49,861 nt of DNA from Thermocladium sp049965935 (GCA_049965935.1 JBMFVP010000007.1:1-49861); one strand, 5' to 3'; counted from the stretch's first letter, positions 40,201 to 49,704 are shown. A program made the numbers and translations. Notes: generated by a model not told the origin, from the sequence alone.

Positions 40201-41859
40201 ATGAAGGCTGTTGAGATAGAGAATCTCTCGGTGGCATATTTCGGGAAGCATGAATTAGCTTTACGCAATGTATCCTTATCTATAGAGGAGGGGGAATTCA
40301 TTTTATTAACGGGGAAAACGGGCTCAGGTAAATCAACGCTCCTCAATGCAATTAATGGCGTAATTCCCCACATAATTAGCGTTGAAATGGAGGGATCGGT
40401 TCGCGTATTTGGGCAATCGACACGGGAAACCCCGCTTCATAGATTATCCACAATGGTTGGCACCGTATATCAGACGCCGGAGAACCAAATATTTTCCCTA
40501 ATAGTTGAGGATGATGTGGCCTTTGGGTTAGAGAACATGGCCGTTCCACGTGATGAAATGGTGAAACGAGTAGAAGATTCCCTGCAGCTAGTTAATCTCT
40601 GGAGTAAGCGTTCTCACCCTACCTTCCTATTAAGCGGCGGCCAAAAACAGAGATTAGCATTTGCAAATGCATTGGCACTAAAGCCCAAGCTGCTTGTACT
40701 AGATGAACCAACTTCTCAATTAGACTCCGTGGGTACCGAGGAGGTTTTTGGCTTAATTAGGTCCCTTAACAAGGATCATAGGCTCACGGTGATAATGTCT
40801 GAGCATAAATTGGAGCGAGTGATTAATATGGTTGATAGGATAGTGGTTATAGATAATGGATCCATAATAATGGATGATGAGCCCCATAAAGTTCTTAAGG
40901 CTGGCATAGCTAAGTATGGACTTGAAGAACCACAGGTCACGCTTCTCCATAAGGCGCTTCAAGGTAATTCCGAGTTCATGCCGATAACAGTCGATGAATT
41001 CATAGAGGTCGATAGTCATGTAGTAAAGCGGTTAAATATCCATGACATTACCCACTCAAGCGGTGATGAACCAAGAATAATAATTGAGGATTTATTCTTT
41101 AGGTATGAAAGGAATAGTGATTGGGTGTTGAATGGCATTAATCTTGTGATTAAGGGTGGAGAATTCGTGAGCGTGATCGGTCCCAATGGCAGTGGAAAAA
41201 GTACATTGATGAATCTAATCAGTGGCATTTATCGACCGCAGAGAGGTAAGATATTGGTAGCGGGCGTTGATGTTTCTAGGACTCCCCGTAATCGCCTTGC
41301 CTCGTTGGTGGGCTATGTTTTTCAAGATCCTGACTACATGTTATTTAATTCCACGGTGGAGAACGAGATAAGATTCACCATGAATGCAGTTGGGGTCAAG
41401 GATGAGTCCGTATTTAATGATGTGGTTAGCATGTTTAAGCTAAGCGAGCTACTAAAGGAGTCCCCGCATCGCTTATCTGTGGGTCAACGGCGATTAGTTA
41501 GCCTTGCTGCCGTGCTGGTGGCTAGGCCGTTAGTATTAATGCTGGATGAGCCAACGAGGGGTCTAGATTACGATACAGGAGAGGCCGTGATGAGTTACGT
41601 TAAGGAGCTTCAATTAAAGCATGGTCTAACGGTGTTCATGGTTACTCATAACATGAAGCAAGTAGGTGAATATAGCGATAAGGTGATAGTCATGAATGGC
41701 GGAAAAATAGTGATGACCGACTCCGCCGAGAATGTATTCACCGAGGCGCTTAATCATAAGGAGTGGGCGGTCTCCCCGCCTCAAGTGTTTATGATAAGCA
41801 AGTTACTGGGTCTTAAACCATTTACCTCTTTGCGTGCAGTAATAGGTGATGCTAGATGA
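40201..41859 (+). CDS. ECF transporter fused double ATPase (EcfA-EcfA')
   Basis: Two ABC ATPase domains lie in one 552-aa chain. Domain 1 has LLTGKTGSGKSTLLNAING (Walker A), LLSGGQKQRLAFANALAL (signature) and LLVLDEPTSQLD (Walker B). Domain 2 has VIGPNGSGKSTLMNLISG, LSVGQRRLVSLAAVLV, where the second Gly of the signature is replaced (SVGQ), and LMLDEPTRGLD. Both have Q-loop contacts (VYQTPENQIF, VFQDPDYMLF) with acidic/aromatic residues typical of ECF ATPases. It powers uptake through the T component, whose start overlaps this stop (ATGA). Confidence 0.93.
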   Translation: MKAVEIENLSVAYFGKHELALRNVSLSIEEGEFILLTGKTGSGKSTLLNAINGVIPHIISVEMEGSVRVFGQSTRETPLHRLSTMVGTVYQTPENQIFSLIVEDDVAFGLENMAVPRDEMVKRVEDSLQLVNLWSKRSHPTFLLSGGQKQRLAFANALALKPKLLVLDEPTSQLDSVGTEEVFGLIRSLNKDHRLTVIMSEHKLERVINMVDRIVVIDNGSIIMDDEPHKVLKAGIAKYGLEEPQVTLLHKALQGNSEFMPITVDEFIEVDSHVVKRLNIHDITHSSGDEPRIIIEDLFFRYERNSDWVLNGINLVIKGGEFVSVIGPNGSGKSTLMNLISGIYRPQRGKILVAGVDVSRTPRNRLASLVGYVFQDPDYMLFNSTVENEIRFTMNAVGVKDESVFNDVVSMFKLSELLKESPHRLSVGQRRLVSLAAVLVARPLVLMLDEPTRGLDYDTGEAVMSYVKELQLKHGLTVFMVTHNMKQVGEYSDKVIVMNGGKIVMTDSAENVFTEALNHKEWAVSPPQVFMISKLLGLKPFTSLRAVIGDAR

Positions 41860-42902
41860 TCTCAAGCTTGCTCTATAATCCTCTCATAAATTGGATGATA
41901 GCAATATTGCTATTATTTTATGGTCCTGTTCTAATAATAATATTGATCTATAAGGTACTTGGCTTCACGGGCTATATGTCTCTTTTTAAGTATGCTGGCG
42001 GCGACTCGTTTATATATAGACTTGACCCACGAACAAAGATATTACTAGCTATCATACTAACCATAGTTGCTGCAATGACTATTTGGTGGATATCGGCCAT
42101 ATTCCTAGCCGGCGTATTAATACTTTACTTATTCTTAAGGGATCCAGCGGCTAAAATGCGGGTTGCAGGCCCACTTATATTATCGGCATTCATAGGTACT
42201 GCATGGAGCGAGAGCTTATTTGCTCCATTCACGTATCTATATGCAATATTTAACCACCATGTAACTTTCATTTACTTGCTTCCACCTGTATTAAGCTCGC
42301 TGGGGGTTACCCAAGGAAATTCCTCGGCATCCGTATTTTTGTTGGGAAGCACGGCATCGCCGGTTGGATTAACATGGGAAGGATTAATATATGGGCTTCA
42401 GATATCATTCCGTGCGACTGCATCAATAGCATCTGGCCTGCTCCTCATATTCTCTGCCTCCCCATCGGACATACTTAGGTCTCTTGAGAAGTCGAAGTTA
42501 CCTATCGAGTTGGGCTTTACCTTGCTTCTCGCCGCTTCCTCCATACCCAAGGTATTGGAGAGTTCCATGATAGTAATAAATGCATTGAAGGCAAGAGGTG
42601 TTGATGTTGTGCCAAGGGGATCCCGGAACCCCATCGTGATCTTGAAGAGACTTGGTGCCTCTTTTAGGGTAGTAGTGCTCTCTCTCACAGCGATAATAAT
42701 ATTAACTCTTAGGAATGCTAGGGAAATAGCCATAGCCGCTGATCTTCGGGGCTTCAGGGCAAATAAGTATAGGACGTATTATCATGAACTTAAATTAACA
42801 AGGCTTGATCTGTTGGTGATGGTGATGCTGGTGGTTATACTAATCATCGGGATCTATGTGTCTGGTCTTCCAGGTATGGGCGCTGTTCCATATAATCCTT
42901 AA
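41856..42902 (+). CDS. ecfT: ECF transporter T component (EcfT)
   Basis: The 348-aa membrane protein has FIYRLDPRTKILLAIILTIV, the hallmark DPRTK of EcfT/CbiQ, and two cytoplasmic coupling motifs, ALKARGVD and AADLRGFR (A-R-G type), that dock into the ATPases. There are six or more helices, with an unusually long first hydrophobic segment before DPRTK and a Ser/Ala-rich insertion around residues 140-165 (LGVTQGNSSASVFLLGST). It overlaps the ATPase gene by 4 bp. With the S component it forms a complete one-operon (group I-like) transporter. Confidence 0.93.
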   Translation: MISSLLYNPLINWMIAILLLFYGPVLIIILIYKVLGFTGYMSLFKYAGGDSFIYRLDPRTKILLAIILTIVAAMTIWWISAIFLAGVLILYLFLRDPAAKMRVAGPLILSAFIGTAWSESLFAPFTYLYAIFNHHVTFIYLLPPVLSSLGVTQGNSSASVFLLGSTASPVGLTWEGLIYGLQISFRATASIASGLLLIFSASPSDILRSLEKSKLPIELGFTLLLAASSIPKVLESSMIVINALKARGVDVVPRGSRNPIVILKRLGASFRVVVLSLTAIIILTLRNAREIAIAADLRGFRANKYRTYYHELKLTRLDLLVMVMLVVILIIGIYVSGLPGMGAVPYNP

Positions 42903-42992
42903 ATAAATATAATATATATAATTTATTCCGCAATATATTCTGTAATTAAAATAGTGAACAAAGTTTATTTACTGGACTTTCGTTTATCGCCT

Positions 42993-43427
42993 ATGTCAAT
43001 TACGACAAAACAGATAATAAAGAAACAACCCATAGGAATAGCCCCGAATAAATCCATTAAGGAAGCAGCTTCCCTAATGGCTAAGGAAAACATAGGGCTG
43101 CTGGTGGTTCTTGATGGAAATAAAGTAATCGGCGTAGTAAGCGAGAGGGATATAATGAAGGCGGTTGCCTCCGGTGCCGATTTAAATGATCCGGTGATAA
43201 ACATAGCCTCAAAACGCGTTATAACAATAAACGAGGATGAGAATATCTATAGGGCAGCAGAGCTCATGCATGGAAATAATGTACGACACTTGGTGGTCAT
43301 GGGAAGAGATGGTTCATTACGTGGCGTTATATCTATAAGGGATGTAGTTGGTGAAACGGTTAGGTTAAGGATATTAGCGGAAAGCACCGTACCCAAGCAA
43401 GAAGAACCATCGCCACACACGGATTAA
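42993..43427 (+). CDS. Tandem CBS-domain protein
   Basis: Two CBS domains: IKKQPIGIAPNKSIKEAASL … GLLVVLDGNKVIGVVSERDI and IASKRVITINEDENIYRAAE … HLVVMGRDGSLRGVISIRDV. Such pairs bind adenosyl nucleotides (AMP, ATP, SAM) in the cleft and often act as energy sensors; no effector domain is attached. The ATG at 42993 is preferred to GTG 42954 because TTTATT is centred about 26 nt upstream. A 20-residue polar tail (STVPKQEEPSPHTD) ends the protein. The target protein is unknown. Confidence 0.88.
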   Translation: MSITTKQIIKKQPIGIAPNKSIKEAASLMAKENIGLLVVLDGNKVIGVVSERDIMKAVASGADLNDPVINIASKRVITINEDENIYRAAELMHGNNVRHLVVMGRDGSLRGVISIRDVVGETVRLRILAESTVPKQEEPSPHTD

Positions 43428-43481
43428 TGAATGATATTCCATTAACATGTTGGCATATTGGGCTAGGCCAGCCATGAGGAA

Positions 43482-44123
43482 TTAAATTCTCATTTGGTGA
43501 TTCTGGAGCCTGTTAATTCGTTTATTAGGTACTTCATGGTGATCCTTGCACCTAGCTTGATAGGTTTCCCTTGCTCCAATCATTATGAGTGGTGAGTCAT
43601 ACGGCGCTGGTTTTCCATTCAATAATCGCTGAGTATAATAAGCCTCCTTACCACATACATCACAGACGGCTGTTAATTGAGTAATTTTATCCGCAATAGC
43701 TATGAGATATCCCATTTTCCCAAATGGCTCTCCCCGGAAATCCATGTTAAGGCCAGCGGCTATTATATCTATTCCATGCTCATTAAGCAATCGTATTGCA
43801 TCAACTATTAGCGGCGGCTCCTCGTTTCCAAGAGTAAAGAATTGCACCTCATCTATTCCGATAATGTCGAAGCCCTTTGTCAGCGTTTCGTTAACCAATG
43901 CAATTACTCCCTTATCATCTTCACTTACGAAACTTACATCACCATAACTGAGTCCCCCTAGGCTTCTCCATTCCCCTTCTCTCCCATATCTCCCCTTTGA
44001 GTTAATTGGCGCAAATAAGTGAGTATGCCTCCGTCTAATTTCATGCCTCTTTAATCTACGTATTAATTCCTCAGTTTTTCCTGAAAACATAGGCCCTATT
44101 ATTATTTCAAATGATCCAACCAT
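43482..44123 (-). CDS. tdk: Thymidine kinase (type II)
   Basis: P-loop IIIGPMFSGKTEELIRRLKR at the N-terminus, catalytic FDIIGIDEVQFF, AAGLNMDFRGEPFG lasso region and a structural zinc site from CDVCG, a later Cys and His near HHEVPN. It phosphorylates thymidine (and deoxyuridine) in nucleoside salvage. The length, 213 aa, is normal. It is convergent with the CBS gene. The start MVGSFEIII has no ambiguity. Confidence 0.93.
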   Translation of the reverse strand: MVGSFEIIIGPMFSGKTEELIRRLKRHEIRRRHTHLFAPINSKGRYGREGEWRSLGGLSYGDVSFVSEDDKGVIALVNETLTKGFDIIGIDEVQFFTLGNEEPPLIVDAIRLLNEHGIDIIAAGLNMDFRGEPFGKMGYLIAIADKITQLTAVCDVCGKEAYYTQRLLNGKPAPYDSPLIMIGARETYQARCKDHHEVPNKRINRLQNHQMRI

Positions 44124-44434
44124 ATCGTTTTTCTCTCATTCCCCTTAATAATGATTACTCAACTAATGATGAAACAGAGTAGGTGAATCATCCTCGTCAC
44201 GGAGCTCGGAGTTTTTTTCTCTTCCTTGGACTCTATTCTCCGCAGGGCGGGGTTACTATGTGTTACTTCATAGGCATGGATCCCCCAGTCCCGAGGGTGC
44301 AAGTCCAGTACTAGCAGTCAAGGCCAAATCAATTACATACCCACTTATAAAGGCATTTCTATGTGGCTATCCTACATGGGTCTTCCTTTTCCCTTAAACC
44401 CCAAAAGTTAAAAATAGATGAGGAGAGGAGTCCC
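44124..44434. other. 311-bp intergenic region with possible structured RNA
   Basis: Between tdk and the divergent ahcY gene, GC-rich patches occur (CTCCGCAGGGCGGGG near 44239, CCCCCAGTCCCGAGGGTGCAAG near 44283) together with a T7 run after a small hairpin (GGAGCTCGGAGTTTTTTT, 44200-44217). This could be a terminator for a short transcript on the plus strand or a worn insertion-sequence end. An ATGATGA at 44167 recalls a C box, but no D box follows. The ahcY promoter (GTTAAAAATA) closes the region. Confidence 0.35.
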
Positions 44435-45754
44435 ATGGTTGAATCTAGGGTACGGGATCCAGGATTAGCTGATCGCGGAAGAATGCAGATAGAGTGGGCT
44501 GAACGTAATATGCCTGTTCTTCTTCTAATTAGGGAGAGATTTCAACGAGAGAAGCCGCTTGCTGGGTTGCGTTTATCTGCTAGTCTTCACATAACTAAGG
44601 AGACCGCCGTTCTCGCCAGGACCTTAGTTGCTGGGGGGGCCGACGTATTTTTATCTCCATCGAATCCATTATCTACCCAGGACGATGTGGCCGCTGCATT
44701 GGCTGCTGAGGGCATAAAAGTATATGCTTGGAAGGGAATGAATGAACGGGAGTATTATAATGCAATTGGTGCAGCAATATCTCATTCCCCACAGGTAACG
44801 CTTGATGATGGAGGTGATTTGACGATAACACTGCATAAATTGGCCATGGATATAAATGATGATTCTATAAGGTATGCTAGGGAGATGACCGGTAACATCG
44901 ACTTTAAGTCAATGGTCAAGAATATTTATGGAGGAACCGAGGAGACTACCACGGGTGTGCTTAGATTTAAGGCAATGGAGCGCGAAAAGACTCTTCTTTA
45001 CCCAATAATAGCAGTTAATGATTCATATACAAAGCACTTATTTGATAATAGATATGGCACTGGTCAAAGTACTTGGGATGGCGTCTTGCGTGCCACGAAT
45101 ATATTGATAGCTGGAAAGGTAGTGGTCGTGTCAGGCTATGGTTGGGTAGGGAGAGGTATAGCGGCTAGGGCTCGTGGGCTCGGTGCGAGGAGAGTCATTG
45201 TGACGGAGGTTGATCCAGTAAGGGCTCTGGAGGCGGTCTTCGATGGTTTTGAGGTCATGCCTATATCCAGGGCTGCAGAGGAAGGTGACGTATTCATAAC
45301 GGCCACCGGCGATATGCGTGTCATAAGTTATGAAACCATTCTTAAAATGAAGGATGGAGCTATATTGGCCAATGCCGGCCACTTCAATGTAGAGATAGAT
45401 GTTGATGCCATTGAACGAAATGCCGTTAGAAGGCGTGAAATAAGGCCATTCATGGTTGAATACAAATTACCTAGCGGCAAGGTTGTATTCTTATTGGGTG
45501 AGGGGAGGCTAGTTAATTTAGTGGCGGCAGAAGGCCATCCGTCGGAAGTTATGGATTTATCATTCGCGAATCAAGCTTTGGCATCTGAGTACATAGTTAG
45601 AAATCGGAGTAGAATGCTGCCAGCTGTTTATAAGTTGCCCGAGGATATTGACACGGAAATAGCCAGATTAAAGCTTAAGGCTATGGGAATAGGGATTGAT
45701 GAACTAACTGAGGAACAGAGGAAGTATGTATCAGCGTGGGCCCTTGGTACTTGA
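44435..45754 (+). CDS. ahcY: S-adenosylhomocysteine hydrolase
   Basis: The 439-aa enzyme has RDPGLADRGRMQIEWAERNM, LRLSASLHITKETAVLARTL, VTLDDGGDLTITLHKL, VNDSYTKHLFDNRYGTGQST, the NAD fold VVVSGYGWVGRGIAARARGL, FITATGDMRVIS and NAGHFNVEID. It reversibly splits SAH to adenosine and homocysteine, clearing the product of SAM-dependent methylation. The frame opens at 44363, but homology begins near ESRVRDPGLAD and an A/T box (GTTAAAAATA) lies 23-25 nt before the ATG at 44435. Its C-terminus (WALGT) lacks the long KPxxYRY tail of bacterial and eukaryotic enzymes, as is usual in thermophilic archaea. Confidence 0.95.
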   Translation: MVESRVRDPGLADRGRMQIEWAERNMPVLLLIRERFQREKPLAGLRLSASLHITKETAVLARTLVAGGADVFLSPSNPLSTQDDVAAALAAEGIKVYAWKGMNEREYYNAIGAAISHSPQVTLDDGGDLTITLHKLAMDINDDSIRYAREMTGNIDFKSMVKNIYGGTEETTTGVLRFKAMEREKTLLYPIIAVNDSYTKHLFDNRYGTGQSTWDGVLRATNILIAGKVVVVSGYGWVGRGIAARARGLGARRVIVTEVDPVRALEAVFDGFEVMPISRAAEEGDVFITATGDMRVISYETILKMKDGAILANAGHFNVEIDVDAIERNAVRRREIRPFMVEYKLPSGKVVFLLGEGRLVNLVAAEGHPSEVMDLSFANQALASEYIVRNRSRMLPAVYKLPEDIDTEIARLKLKAMGIGIDELTEEQRKYVSAWALGT

Positions 45755-45801
45755 ATTCCATTCGAAAAAGGTTAAAAATCCAGCTCATTCTTAATTAGGA
45801 T

Positions 45802-47637
45802 ATGGGATTTGATGATGTGGCTCTATCCAGTATGATGCCATTGGTTAGATTAGTGTTAAAGAATGGAAAAAGAAGAGCTGAATTAGAGAGATTGCTTTCC
45901 TCCTCGTTATCGTTCACGGCGCCGGAGAGATTCTTAGCACGCATATTATTAGTTACATTAATAATTACCGCCATTGTGGTTTCATTATCATTGGTATTGA
46001 TAATTCCAAACTACGAATTCTTCATTGTATCATTTAGAAATGGCATGGCCTTTAACTCGGCTTTCTTGCCGTTCACAATTAAGGTATTAATTGGTTTCTC
46101 GATATTGGCGGTGCCTCCCCTCATATTCTTAATGCTTTATAATATGCCTAAGATATCATCATCTGACCTAGCATTTAAGATAGATACGGAACTTCCATTT
46201 TTCTCCGCGTACCTATCCATGATGGTTAGTTCCGGCTTATCGGTGTTTAGGGCCGTAGAGAGAGTGGCCTCCATCTCTATACTGGACACGACTGCCCGCG
46301 TTTCTAGGATAGCATACATGAGATTCAAGGCGTTTGGGGAGGATCCAATATCGGCTTTAAACGATGTTGCATTGTCATCTCCAAGCAAGAGCTTCATGGA
46401 ATTCATGACGGGTTATGTGACCAATGTAAGAACGGGTGGAGATGTGCTTCACTTCGTTAATACTAAGCTTCATGATATAGTATCAGCCACGGTGGAGCGC
46501 GCCAGACGGGGCGCAGAGATGCTGGGGACGTTAATGGAATCATATATAGGTTCCGCGGTCATATTATTAATAGGGCTTGATGTGATGTACCTAGCCCAAA
46601 CGGTGACTCCTAATGGAAATGCCTTAGCTGCCGTTAACCAAGCAATTAATTCCAATTTCATGTTTGGTCTATTAATAACTCCAATGATAACCCTCGCATT
46701 CATGTACTTGGGCGAGGTTTCTGGTTTTAAGACGCCTTTCACGGATTATCGTCCATATAAGGTAGGCGGCATAGCTGCAGCAATTGCTGGAGTAGCATCA
46801 ATATTTTTCTTCGTTGAGTGGTTCCATGGTGATTTAGCTAATAGAGTGCTTTTGTTTGGTTACCCCGTTGATTTTACCGAGGTTGTTGGCATCACGTTAA
46901 TAATCACTTTTGCGCCTGCAGCAATATATGGGTCCAGGGTAGTTTCTCAGCGTTGGGAATTGGAGAAAGAATTGTCATTATTCTTACGGGACTTCACTGA
47001 GCTAAGTAAGTCAGGTTTCGTGCCGGAGAAGATATTTGAGACTCTAAGTGAGACTAGGCATTATGGCGAATTGGATCCATATCTATCTGAAATAACTAAG
47101 CAGGTGCGTTATGGTGAGCCTCTTCGTAATGTAGTCAGTAGCGTTATGGGTAAGATGCATTCATATTTAGCCAAGGTTTTTAATTGGTTGCTCCTAGAAT
47201 CAATAGAGTTTGGAGGAGCTCGGCCGGAGGTATTAGAGAGCCTTGCCTCCTTCTCATCCGATATAGTCACTATTCAGGAGGATGCTAGGGCTAGAATGAA
47301 GCCTCTCCGCTTCGTGCCATATATAGGAGCCGGCATACTAATATTAACGCTGGCCATAATGTTATCATCAATTGTTAGTCTAGCCGCCGTGCTTAACCAC
47401 TTCCCGCCCAGTACAATTGATTTATTATCTACATCCTTCTCCATATCGGTTATAATTAATTCATTCCTCATGGGCTTCGTAGCCGGCAAATTAGGCGAGG
47501 GCGAATTAGCAATGGGCTTTAAGCATGCAATTGCATTAACTGCATTAACTCTAGTGGTCTACATGGCATCACCGCTAATTGGCCACATGTTGTTTGGAGG
47601 ATTAATGACCAACAGCAGCTCCGGCGGATTCCCATAA
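45802..47637 (+). CDS. Type IV pilus/Tad-like membrane platform protein (double T2SSF)
   Basis: The 611-aa protein has two copies of the T2SSF/TadC-type module: LPFFSAYLSMMVSSGLSVFR … FKAFGEDPISALNDVA … VRTGGDVLHFV, and LSLFLRDFTELSKSGFVPEK … VRYGEPLRNVVSSVMGKMHS … ESIEFGGARPEVLESLASFS. About nine hydrophobic helices anchor it. Archaeal FlaJ/ArlJ, UpsF and PilC homologues share this double layout and form the membrane core that a FlaI/PilB-type ATPase turns. No such ATPase, pilin or prepilin peptidase is next to it. TATA (GGTTAAAAATCC) is centred 26 nt before the ATG. Confidence 0.82.
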   Translation: MGFDDVALSSMMPLVRLVLKNGKRRAELERLLSSSLSFTAPERFLARILLVTLIITAIVVSLSLVLIIPNYEFFIVSFRNGMAFNSAFLPFTIKVLIGFSILAVPPLIFLMLYNMPKISSSDLAFKIDTELPFFSAYLSMMVSSGLSVFRAVERVASISILDTTARVSRIAYMRFKAFGEDPISALNDVALSSPSKSFMEFMTGYVTNVRTGGDVLHFVNTKLHDIVSATVERARRGAEMLGTLMESYIGSAVILLIGLDVMYLAQTVTPNGNALAAVNQAINSNFMFGLLITPMITLAFMYLGEVSGFKTPFTDYRPYKVGGIAAAIAGVASIFFFVEWFHGDLANRVLLFGYPVDFTEVVGITLIITFAPAAIYGSRVVSQRWELEKELSLFLRDFTELSKSGFVPEKIFETLSETRHYGELDPYLSEITKQVRYGEPLRNVVSSVMGKMHSYLAKVFNWLLLESIEFGGARPEVLESLASFSSDIVTIQEDARARMKPLRFVPYIGAGILILTLAIMLSSIVSLAAVLNHFPPSTIDLLSTSFSISVIINSFLMGFVAGKLGEGELAMGFKHAIALTALTLVVYMASPLIGHMLFGGLMTNSSSGGFP

Positions 47638-47826
47638 TGAGAAACAATCTATTATCATGGAGCTCAAGGCTACTGGGCTCTCCGTCCGGCTAAATTGAAT
47701 TGGTTTTCCAACATCAGCATTGGGAACGATCTACATAAAGGCAAACCTAAACCACCGGACTTCCAGGGCCAGGGAGTCTCTAGAAAGCGATAGCGTTAAA
47801 TTATAGCTTATACGTAATTGGCACCG

Positions 47827-48060
47827 ATGAAGCGAAGCATAGCGCTGGAACTAGTTGGGTTGGCACTAATGCCAATTGGATACCTCACTTCAATGCTTGG
47901 AGTACAAATGCCTGGATTGGCTATATTTGTGGTGGGGTATGCGATAAGTATTGTGGAGATGCTATTTGCTAGTGATAAGCAGGAGGAGATTCAGGTAAGG
48001 AAGTCGAAGCCCTCCCCTACAGAACTAAAGGGTAGGCCAACAAAGAAGCCCGGTGAGTAG
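47827..48060 (+). CDS. Small two-helix membrane protein (77 aa)
   Basis: Two hydrophobic helices (LELVGLALMPIGYLTSMLG and PGLAIFVVGYAISIVEMLF) are followed by a charged, Lys/Pro-rich cytoplasmic tail (QVRKSKPSPTELKGRP). TTG 47818 is in frame, but GTTAAATTA is centred about 28 nt before the ATG at 47827. The following ParA/MinD gene begins 1 bp after this stop, so they are co-transcribed. A membrane anchor or partner for the ATPase is an inference from position only. Confidence 0.6.
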   Translation: MKRSIALELVGLALMPIGYLTSMLGVQMPGLAIFVVGYAISIVEMLFASDKQEEIQVRKSKPSPTELKGRPTKKPGE

Positions 48061-48061
48061 T

Positions 48062-48904
48062 ATGAGAACTATCTTAATTACAAGCGGCACTAAGGGTGGC
48101 ACAGGTAAATCCACCATAGCGCTGAACCTATCTGTGCTAGCTGCTTACCGGCTGCGAGATAAGGCTCGTTACCCCGTGATTTTAATCGATGCAAGCATTG
48201 ATAGTGGATCATCATCAATGCTTCTATTTGGACACCCCAATCCAACTGTCCAATATACATTGATAGATTTACTTGATGGAAGAGTCGCCGACCCATTATC
48301 TGTGTTCTATCTCCGCCAATGGCAAGTTGATGGATCGCAATTCAGCTTAGTATTTGCTGCATCGGGCTTCTCAAGTAATAATAGGTATAGGCCGCTCTAT
48401 CCATTGAGGAATTTATTTAGTTCATTAGCGGCTTTATCGCCTATTTTAACCATTATAGATAGCCCAGCCCTAGGCTTCTCCGGCGAGTTCTTGGATATAA
48501 CTGCGCCTTATCTAACAGATGTAATACCAATAGTCACGCCAGATCACAGTTCCATAAAGGCAACAAAGCTAGCCATTGACGTTGCTCGAGAGATAAATCC
48601 AAGAATAAATATATTAACCCCCATACTAAACATGTTGGATGAAAGGTATCCTATCGATGCATCTACTGGTTCTCCATGGATTGAGATAGTGAGGCAGGAA
48701 ATTGGAGCAGAACCACATATAATACCTCTAGATGAGTATATTCAAATCTCACGTCAAGCATTAGAGATAGAGATACTTAAAATAAGTCCCCTTGAGTCTA
48801 AGGGAGTCTCAGAAATAATTAATTACTTTGATAAGACAATAAGTAAATTAATTGAGACGACCCCAACCCCTACTTCAAGGGAAAACAAACCTACTCTGCC
48901 CTAA
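48062..48904 (+). CDS. ParA/MinD-type ATPase
   Basis: The deviant Walker A motif TKGGTGKST is at residues 10-18, followed by a SIMIBI-class ATPase: VILIDASIDSGSSSML (switch I region), LTIIDSPALG (Walker B/switch II) and VTPDHSSIKATKLAID. Members position molecular machines or plasmids on membranes or DNA; TadZ/CpaE and FlhG relatives place pili and flagella. Linkage to the T2SSF protein and a small membrane protein makes pilus or secretion-site positioning plausible. ATG 48062 is preferred to the overlapping GTG at 48053. The C-terminus ends in a Pro/Thr-rich tail. Confidence 0.85.
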   Translation: MRTILITSGTKGGTGKSTIALNLSVLAAYRLRDKARYPVILIDASIDSGSSSMLLFGHPNPTVQYTLIDLLDGRVADPLSVFYLRQWQVDGSQFSLVFAASGFSSNNRYRPLYPLRNLFSSLAALSPILTIIDSPALGFSGEFLDITAPYLTDVIPIVTPDHSSIKATKLAIDVAREINPRINILTPILNMLDERYPIDASTGSPWIEIVRQEIGAEPHIIPLDEYIQISRQALEIEILKISPLESKGVSEIINYFDKTISKLIETTPTPTSRENKPTLP

Positions 48905-48978
48905 AGGTTCCGTTATTCTTTTATAAGTGGCGTTAATCATGAGCCAGATAGTGAGACGTGTGGCATAGAAACTTAGAA

Positions 48979-49551
48979 TTACTTGGAGAACTCAGTTGCA
49001 TAAACATATATTCCGTCCAGCACGCCGGGTGTCCCTTCTCTGCCATGGGGGCTTATCCTATCCTTTCCTCTTAATGTAGTGGCCATTTCCACATCGGCGG
49101 CAAAATGGCTAACTACTTCCTTGTCTATTCCCTCAACTATTATATCATCCTTGGTTGCTTGAACCTTTACTCCATCTGGTATTGGAATAATTATTTTCGA
49201 TTTACGGCCCAGAAAATTCTCGATCACTAATTGCTTTCCCTGCACCTTTATATTCATTGGGAAATGTGAGAAAACTACCTTTAATTTATATCTCCATCCT
49301 CGCGTAACGCCAAGTATCATGTTATTAATGTGGCCTGCCACGGTTCCAACAAGGGCTTTAGTCTTTCTATCAGCAAAATATGCATATATGTTAATATCAT
49401 TGTTCTCCTTCTCGATTATTATTGGAATAGATGAGAAATCCCTCTCCAATGAACCCATTGGCCCCTTTACTGTAACTTTATTATTAGTAACAGTAATGGT
49501 GACTCCGCTCGGCACATTAACCACTGTTGATGCTATTGGCGCATATGTCAT
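48979..49551 (-). CDS. rpl6: Large-subunit ribosomal protein L6
   Basis: The 190-aa archaeal L6 has the two beta-rich repeats: VNVPSGVTITVTNNKVTVKG then PMGSLERDF, KTKALVGTVAGHINNMILGV with TRGWRYKLKVV, NFLGRKSKIIIPIPDGVKV and the C-terminal DISPHG-like segment GKDRISPHGREGTPGVLDGI. L6 sits near the GTPase centre of the 50S subunit. It is usually in the spc-type operon with S8 and L18; here it stands alone. A TATA (ATTTTTAAACC) about 26 nt before the ATG supports a leaderless single-gene transcript, with no ribosomal gene within 650 bp on either side. Confidence 0.95.
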   Translation of the reverse strand: MTYAPIASTVVNVPSGVTITVTNNKVTVKGPMGSLERDFSSIPIIIEKENNDINIYAYFADRKTKALVGTVAGHINNMILGVTRGWRYKLKVVFSHFPMNIKVQGKQLVIENFLGRKSKIIIPIPDGVKVQATKDDIIVEGIDKEVVSHFAADVEMATTLRGKDRISPHGREGTPGVLDGIYVYATEFSK

Positions 49552-49673
49552 AAGTAAGGCATTTGCGAAACGGTTTAAAAATTTAGTGAAACCTCGTATT
49601 TATAGGAAGCAATAAACATGATAAAACAAACAACAAACCTCGCCCCTTCTAGGGGCGGGGATTCCTAGGAAAA

Positions 49674-49682
49674 ATTTTTAAG
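49674..49682 (+). promoter_or_regulatory. TATA box inside the ORF-less element
   Basis: ATTTTTAAG, centred near 49678, would start transcription around 49704-49705, exactly where the folded RNA begins. No protein gene follows on this strand, so the box probably serves the RNA. Confidence 0.5.
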
Positions 49683-49704
49683 TGCTTGTGTGGAAGGTGT
49701 TATT

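Noticed and set aside
44150..44220. Second C/D box sRNA (ATGATGA at 44167)
   Set aside because: No CTGA D box at a workable distance and no guide matching a known rRNA segment.
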